A stretch of 41,974 nucleotides of DNA from a virus: IMG/VR virus record IMGVR_UViG_3300006845_000026, positions 1-41,974 of that record. One strand, written 5' to 3'. The notes beneath the pieces are model-generated. The model had not been told where the DNA came from. It saw only the letters and a list, made by a program, of their open reading frames with translations, and made no database searches. A program made the translations under genes and the position numbers. Position 1 is the first letter of the stretch; every line of letters begins with the position of its first letter. Shown here piece by piece: positions 39,097 through 41,974 of this stretch.

Positions 39097-39758
39097 TGGC
39101 GAATCCTCATCCGAAGTCCGGTTACGCTTACGCGCTGAGTCACGCTGACGCGGCTCGAGCTGGTAGCTGGAGCCGCTCGGCTAACGACGACTGGGACTCA
39201 GTCATGATCACCCCTCGCCACACGAGCCACTACATGTGGGTGGGGCGACGGCACATCGACGGTGCCGAAGTGAACGTTTGGGACGACGCCCACGGTCGCC
39301 GTTACATTGCGCAGACGACCGTGATGACCGGTCGCTTGCTCGAGAACCAAAGTGACGCGACGCTGCCCACAGTGATCGTAATCGCGGTCGCTGGTCTCGT
39401 GTGGTGGCTCACGCGCACGAAACCTGCGAGCGCTGCACCCGCGAAGCAGCCGTGCCCGATCACCGAACCGATCTTGGCTTCGTACGTGAAGACGAAGCCG
39501 ACCACTTACAAGCTCTACTTGCCTCCGGACCACGTCACCACACCCGTCGCTGCGTGGCCTCCTGCGAAGGCCGACTACCTGGCCAACCCGAACGAGCATG
39601 CCTTCTCGCTCGTCGACTGTGGTTTTTACAAGTGGGACGGCACGAAGTGGGTCTCGGACGACGCCGAGAACCAGGCACTCGCGAAGCACATCGGCGCGAA
39701 CATCGTAAAGGGGCCACCGATGCTGAGCGGACACCCCGCCGACATGTTCATGGTGTGA
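39096..39758 (+). CDS. Membrane protein with GHPADMFM tail, array member 4
   Basis: 220 residues from the ATG in a TGATG junction. A His/Trp-rich N-terminal domain (RHTSHYMWVGRRHIDGAEVN) precedes LLENQ (39336-39350), a short membrane segment (~90-106) and an ectodomain with Cys (KQPCPI, VDCGFYKWDG). It ends LSGHPADMFMV. With member 1 it shares the EN site just before the anchor. Confidence 0.7.
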   Translation: MANPHPKSGYAYALSHADAARAGSWSRSANDDWDSVMITPRHTSHYMWVGRRHIDGAEVNVWDDAHGRRYIAQTTVMTGRLLENQSDATLPTVIVIAVAGLVWWLTRTKPASAAPAKQPCPITEPILASYVKTKPTTYKLYLPPDHVTTPVAAWPPAKADYLANPNEHAFSLVDCGFYKWDGTKWVSDDAENQALAKHIGANIVKGPPMLSGHPADMFMV

Positions 39759-39761
39759 CGA

Positions 39762-40136
39762 ATGGCGGCCCCCAAAACAGTCAAGAGTCTGTTGGCCTCG
39801 GTCGCCGGACAGATCTCGCTGCACTCCCCACAGGGGATCTGGATGCAGAGGTCTTCCAAAAACCTGATCACGTTCTTGAGCGGTTCATATGAAGGTGATG
39901 ACGTCCCGAATCGAGAGATACTCGTAGGCCACGGGTTCCGCCCCAAGAGTGTGTTTATCTTCTCGCCGCTCGCCATCGGCATCAAGATCGACGTTATGCC
40001 CGGCGCTCTGTCGTTCGTGGGCAATGGGATGACGGACGCGATCGAGCTCACAGATACAGGATTCAGGATCATCCCGGCGGCGACCGCGACTCTGAACAAT
40101 GCGGGGTCGACGTTCTATTACCAAGTCCAGCGCTAA
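39762..40136 (+). CDS. SLHS-motif protein, single copy
   Basis: 124 residues. The start has SVAGQISLHSPQGIWMQ, the third copy of the SLHS unit (two more at 18257). A beta-rich body follows (FIFSPLAIGIKIDVMPGALS..RIIPAATATLNNAGSTFYYQV). It has no membrane segment. It ends the plus-strand run and meets the convergent Nudix gene with a 4-base overlap. It is probably a particle protein. Confidence 0.62.
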   Translation: MAAPKTVKSLLASVAGQISLHSPQGIWMQRSSKNLITFLSGSYEGDDVPNREILVGHGFRPKSVFIFSPLAIGIKIDVMPGALSFVGNGMTDAIELTDTGFRIIPAATATLNNAGSTFYYQVQR

Positions 40137-40486
40137 GCCTCGCGCTCGACCACGACGAGCGAGAGCGACGGGTGGTGCGGCGTCGGCATCGCGCGCAGCG
40201 TGGTCCACTTAAAGTCGAGGTGCTCGTCGCTCAGCATGGGCAAGAACTCGCGCGGGACCTCCGCTCCGTACAACCAGAAGCCGTCGATCTCCGCCGCGCG
40301 CGAGCCGATGCAGAGGCGGCCGTGGAAGCCGGTCTCCTCCACGAACTCACGCAGCGCGGCCTGCTGCGGGCGCTCGTCGCGCTCGATGCCGCCGCCTGGG
40401 ACGTTCCAGTAGCCGTCAGTCCCTAAAAGAAACAGAAAGCGTCCAGTATCGCGCGCACGAACCAAGAGACCGGCCGCGTGAGGCAT
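40133..40486 (-). CDS. Nudix hydrolase
   Basis: 117 residues from ATG; TGATG junction on the minus strand. The Nudix box is complete: G-x5-E-x7-REUxEExGU reads as GGIERDE, then REFVEETGF. These enzymes hydrolyse nucleoside diphosphate derivatives, including NDP-sugars or oxidised nucleotides. The neighbouring sugar island makes NDP-sugar control one option, but phage Nudix enzymes have varied roles. Confidence 0.85.
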   Translation of the reverse strand: MPHAAGLLVRARDTGRFLFLLGTDGYWNVPGGGIERDERPQQAALREFVEETGFHGRLCIGSRAAEIDGFWLYGAEVPREFLPMLSDEHLDFKWTTLRAMPTPHHPSLSLVVVEREA

Positions 40487-40746
40487 CAGACGCTCTTCCG
40501 GAGCTCTCGCGGTCGCCGCGTCCACCACACGATGCCGCGGCGACGGTCACGGCGCCGGAGCGGGAGATGCGTCGCCTGCAAGTCCGGCTTGCGACGCAGC
40601 TTGATGTCGAGCTCGGCAGCGCGCACCACGTTGTGTGCCTCGTACATGTTGCCGCACTCAGGCGCAATCAAGAACGCGACGTACTCGACAGAGTTGCCGT
40701 CGAAGAGGGCGGCGCGCGCCCGCTTGAACGCTTGCTCGAACGTCAC
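40486..40746 (-). CDS. Small basic protein, unknown
   Basis: 86 residues from a GTG in a GTGA overlap, followed by a TGATG junction. A helical start (FEQAFKRARAALFDGNSVEY) with one Cys and a basic C-terminal half (LPLRRRDRRRGIVWWTRRPREL). No family was recognised. It may bind nucleic acid. Confidence 0.55.
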   Translation of the reverse strand: MTFEQAFKRARAALFDGNSVEYVAFLIAPECGNMYEAHNVVRAAELDIKLRRKPDLQATHLPLRRRDRRRGIVWWTRRPRELRKSV

Positions 40747-41183
40747 CGACAGTAGCTCCGGTCACCGACTCCTGGAACCGGCGAGCCGACGCCGTGCTTG
40801 CGCGCGTACGCCGGCGTGAGCTTCTTCCCGAACACGTAGGAGTACGCTCTCGGCAGCCACACGCAATTGAGCTCCTTCTCGGTCGCGTCCGGGAAAGCGT
40901 GGTGCAGGTTCTCGTGCACGTACACGAGCCAGTAACCCTGCGGCGTCATGTGCGCGTTCATCCAGATCGTGTTGCCGCGGATGTACGTGAAGCCGTGCCC
41001 GGCTCCTCGCTGACGACCCGACGCGATCTGCTCGTGCGTCATGCACTTCACGCGCGTCGGCCACTTGCCCTTGCGCCACGGCGCGGTCTTGTTCAAGAAC
41101 TCGAACGTCGCGGGCAGGTACGGGGCGATCGCTCGGACCTTGTCGTCGTCGAAGCAGCGGTCGAACGTGACCTGGCGCGGCAT
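40743..41183 (-). CDS. HExxH putative metalloprotease-like protein
   Basis: 146 residues from ATG. WLVYVHENLHHAFPDATEKELN holds HENLH, an HExxH zinc-binding motif, followed by Asp/Glu that could supply the third ligand. YSYVFGKKLTPAYARKHG follows. This is a zincin-like pattern, small enough to be a minimal domain. It has no signal peptide. Chance occurrence of the motif is possible, so the enzyme call is moderate. Confidence 0.6.
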   Translation of the reverse strand: MPRQVTFDRCFDDDKVRAIAPYLPATFEFLNKTAPWRKGKWPTRVKCMTHEQIASGRQRGAGHGFTYIRGNTIWMNAHMTPQGYWLVYVHENLHHAFPDATEKELNCVWLPRAYSYVFGKKLTPAYARKHGVGSPVPGVGDRSYCR

Positions 41184-41214
41184 CAAAACATTCTAACGCG
41201 ACACTTTCGCTGGA

Positions 41215-41412
41215 TCAATTCGGCCCCGACTCGAGCAGCATCTCGGTGTCACGGACGAGCTGCTTCGTCGAGGAAGTGTGTTTTTCGCAGCGAGCGTGGT
41301 GCGTCGAGATGCAACCCTTTATCTTCGACGACTTCGCGCACGTCTCCTGCTCGCGATAGTGGTCGAGCCAGCGCTTCAACGCCGCGCGCGCCATCTTCTC
41401 GCCGTGGGTCAC
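41215..41412 (-). CDS. Small Cys/His-containing protein, unknown
   Basis: 65 residues from a GTG in a GTGA overlap. Helical and basic (KMARAALKRWLDHYREQE) with three Cys and several His (CAKSSKIKGCISTHHARCEKH), which could bind zinc. No family was recognised. Confidence 0.5.
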   Translation of the reverse strand: MTHGEKMARAALKRWLDHYREQETCAKSSKIKGCISTHHARCEKHTSSTKQLVRDTEMLLESGPN

Positions 41413-41798
41413 TCGCTTTTTTCCTCATGCTTCGTCCACCATTCGCCTTCGACAGCCTTCAAGCGTTCTTTTTCTTTCCGCTCTCGCTCTTGCTCTTCTA
41501 GCCATCGCTCGTACAGGCCCTCGGCCTTCTTCGCCTGCTTCTCTGCGACCTCGAGCTCGTGCTTGAGTCGCTCGATTCGCATCTGCTTCTCAACCAGGTG
41601 CAAGTCGCAAGCTTCTTTTGCGCTCCAGGCGAGCGATGACGCTAACACCAGAGTGTCGACGTCCTGATGATCGTATTCTCTGAATCGAGCGATGCCGTTC
41701 TCCACGGTCGCTTCCTTCTCTATGATCTTGGGAAAGCTTCCGCGTCCTTGCGTCTTGATGAATTCGCCGACCCGATAAAACGTTTTTCGCTCGCTCAT
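41409..41798 (-). CDS. Coiled-coil protein
   Basis: 129 residues from ATG. After a short N-terminal domain (SERKTFYRVGEFIKTQGRG..) comes a long charged helix (MRIERLKHELEVAEKQAKKA..ERERKEKERLKAVEG), likely a coiled coil. It is coupled to the next gene by GTGA and to the previous one by ATGA. The role is unknown. Confidence 0.6.
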   Translation of the reverse strand: MSERKTFYRVGEFIKTQGRGSFPKIIEKEATVENGIARFREYDHQDVDTLVLASSLAWSAKEACDLHLVEKQMRIERLKHELEVAEKQAKKAEGLYERWLEEQERERKEKERLKAVEGEWWTKHEEKSE

Positions 41799-41974
41799 CG
41801 CTTCCTCTTCTTGAACTCGGCGTCCGTCAGCGTTTTGATCCCGCGAAACGTCCCCTTCAGCAAAACCGGACCGTTGAGTCGATAGCCCTCCTTCGCTGCA
41901 TAGTGACCACCCGTGTCGCGGTAAAACGAATCGGTCTTGCTGTGCGACTCCGAGTAGTGGAGCGCATCCTCTCG
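41795..41974 (-). CDS. Partial gene running off the window, unknown
   Basis: The last 59 codons of a minus-strand frame, open to the window edge, with TGA in an ATGA overlap with the coiled-coil gene. The visible end is basic (HYSESHSKTDSFYRDTGG..LLKGTFRGIKTLTDAEFK, then KRKR). The start is outside the window, so length and family cannot be judged. Confidence 0.5.
   Translation of the reverse strand, partial: REDALHYSESHSKTDSFYRDTGGHYAAKEGYRLNGPVLLKGTFRGIKTLTDAEFKKRKR

Noticed and set aside
1-41974. CRISPR array, tRNA, rRNA, insertion sequence, integrase or attachment site
   Set aside because: I see no regularly spaced direct repeats, no cloverleaf-like sequence, no transposase or recombinase coding sequence, and no repeated ends.

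Overview
This is a gene-packed, high-GC window with 68 supported coding regions, no gap longer than about 100 bases, and no RNA gene, insertion sequence or CRISPR array that I can see. Most neighbouring genes overlap by 1 or 4 bases (GTGA, ATGA or TGATG junctions). The content is virus-like: a very basic membrane protein, candidate capsid proteins, many small membrane proteins, a large set of peptidoglycan-active domains, C1q-like and other spike-like proteins, and a surface-sugar island. I read it as part of the genome of a large bacteriophage or a related mobile element. The GC-rich codon use and a two-unit Cys-rich repeat (C..D.DC..G..C..G.C type) that is common in Myxococcota hint at such a host, but this is an inference. 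No terminase, portal, tape measure, sheath, packaging ATPase or polymerase is recognisable here, so the virion type is open.

Layout. (1) 1-4520: a basic arm/membrane/LysM protein and three Cys-rich soluble proteins that are capsid candidates. (2) 4517-14806: a run of membrane-anchored proteins. Many begin with the same short motif, V.W(V) followed by RRVEWLG. Several carry wall-active or hydrolase domains: lytic transglycosylase, SGNH hydrolase, M15 peptidase and an alpha/beta-hydrolase-like protein. (3) 14803-18562: two C1q-like spike proteins, an endolysin-like lysozyme with a peptidoglycan-binding domain, a holin-like coiled-coil membrane protein and small proteins. (4) 18563-20357 (minus): a second SGNH hydrolase, an RmlC-like epimerase and a lysozyme-like protein. 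(5) 20455-31039: the sugar island, with three GT-B and two GT-A type glycosyltransferases, two methyltransferases, an RmlB-like dehydratase and a GDP-mannose 4,6-dehydratase. (6) 31081-40136: spike/fibre-like proteins, a second alpha/beta-hydrolase-like protein, a third C1q-like protein and four tandem membrane proteins that all end in GHPA(D/N)(L/M)FM. (7) 40133-41974 (minus): a Nudix hydrolase, an HExxH protein and small proteins.

The most unusual content is a set of short shared peptide motifs on otherwise unrelated proteins: (a) V.W(V)..RRVEWLG, mostly at N-termini; (b) HP.D.F(M), at N-termini in one cluster and at C-termini in another; (c) (L/I).EN(P/Q/R) next to membrane segments or basic arms; (d) a G.(I/Q)SLHS..G repeat. 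Families on one side of the sugar island recur on the other (C1q-like, alpha/beta-hydrolase-like, SLHS, HP.D.F), so the island appears to sit inside one structural module. I propose that these motifs are assembly tags or maturation-protease sites of a virion with many membrane proteins. That is inference from sequence alone.
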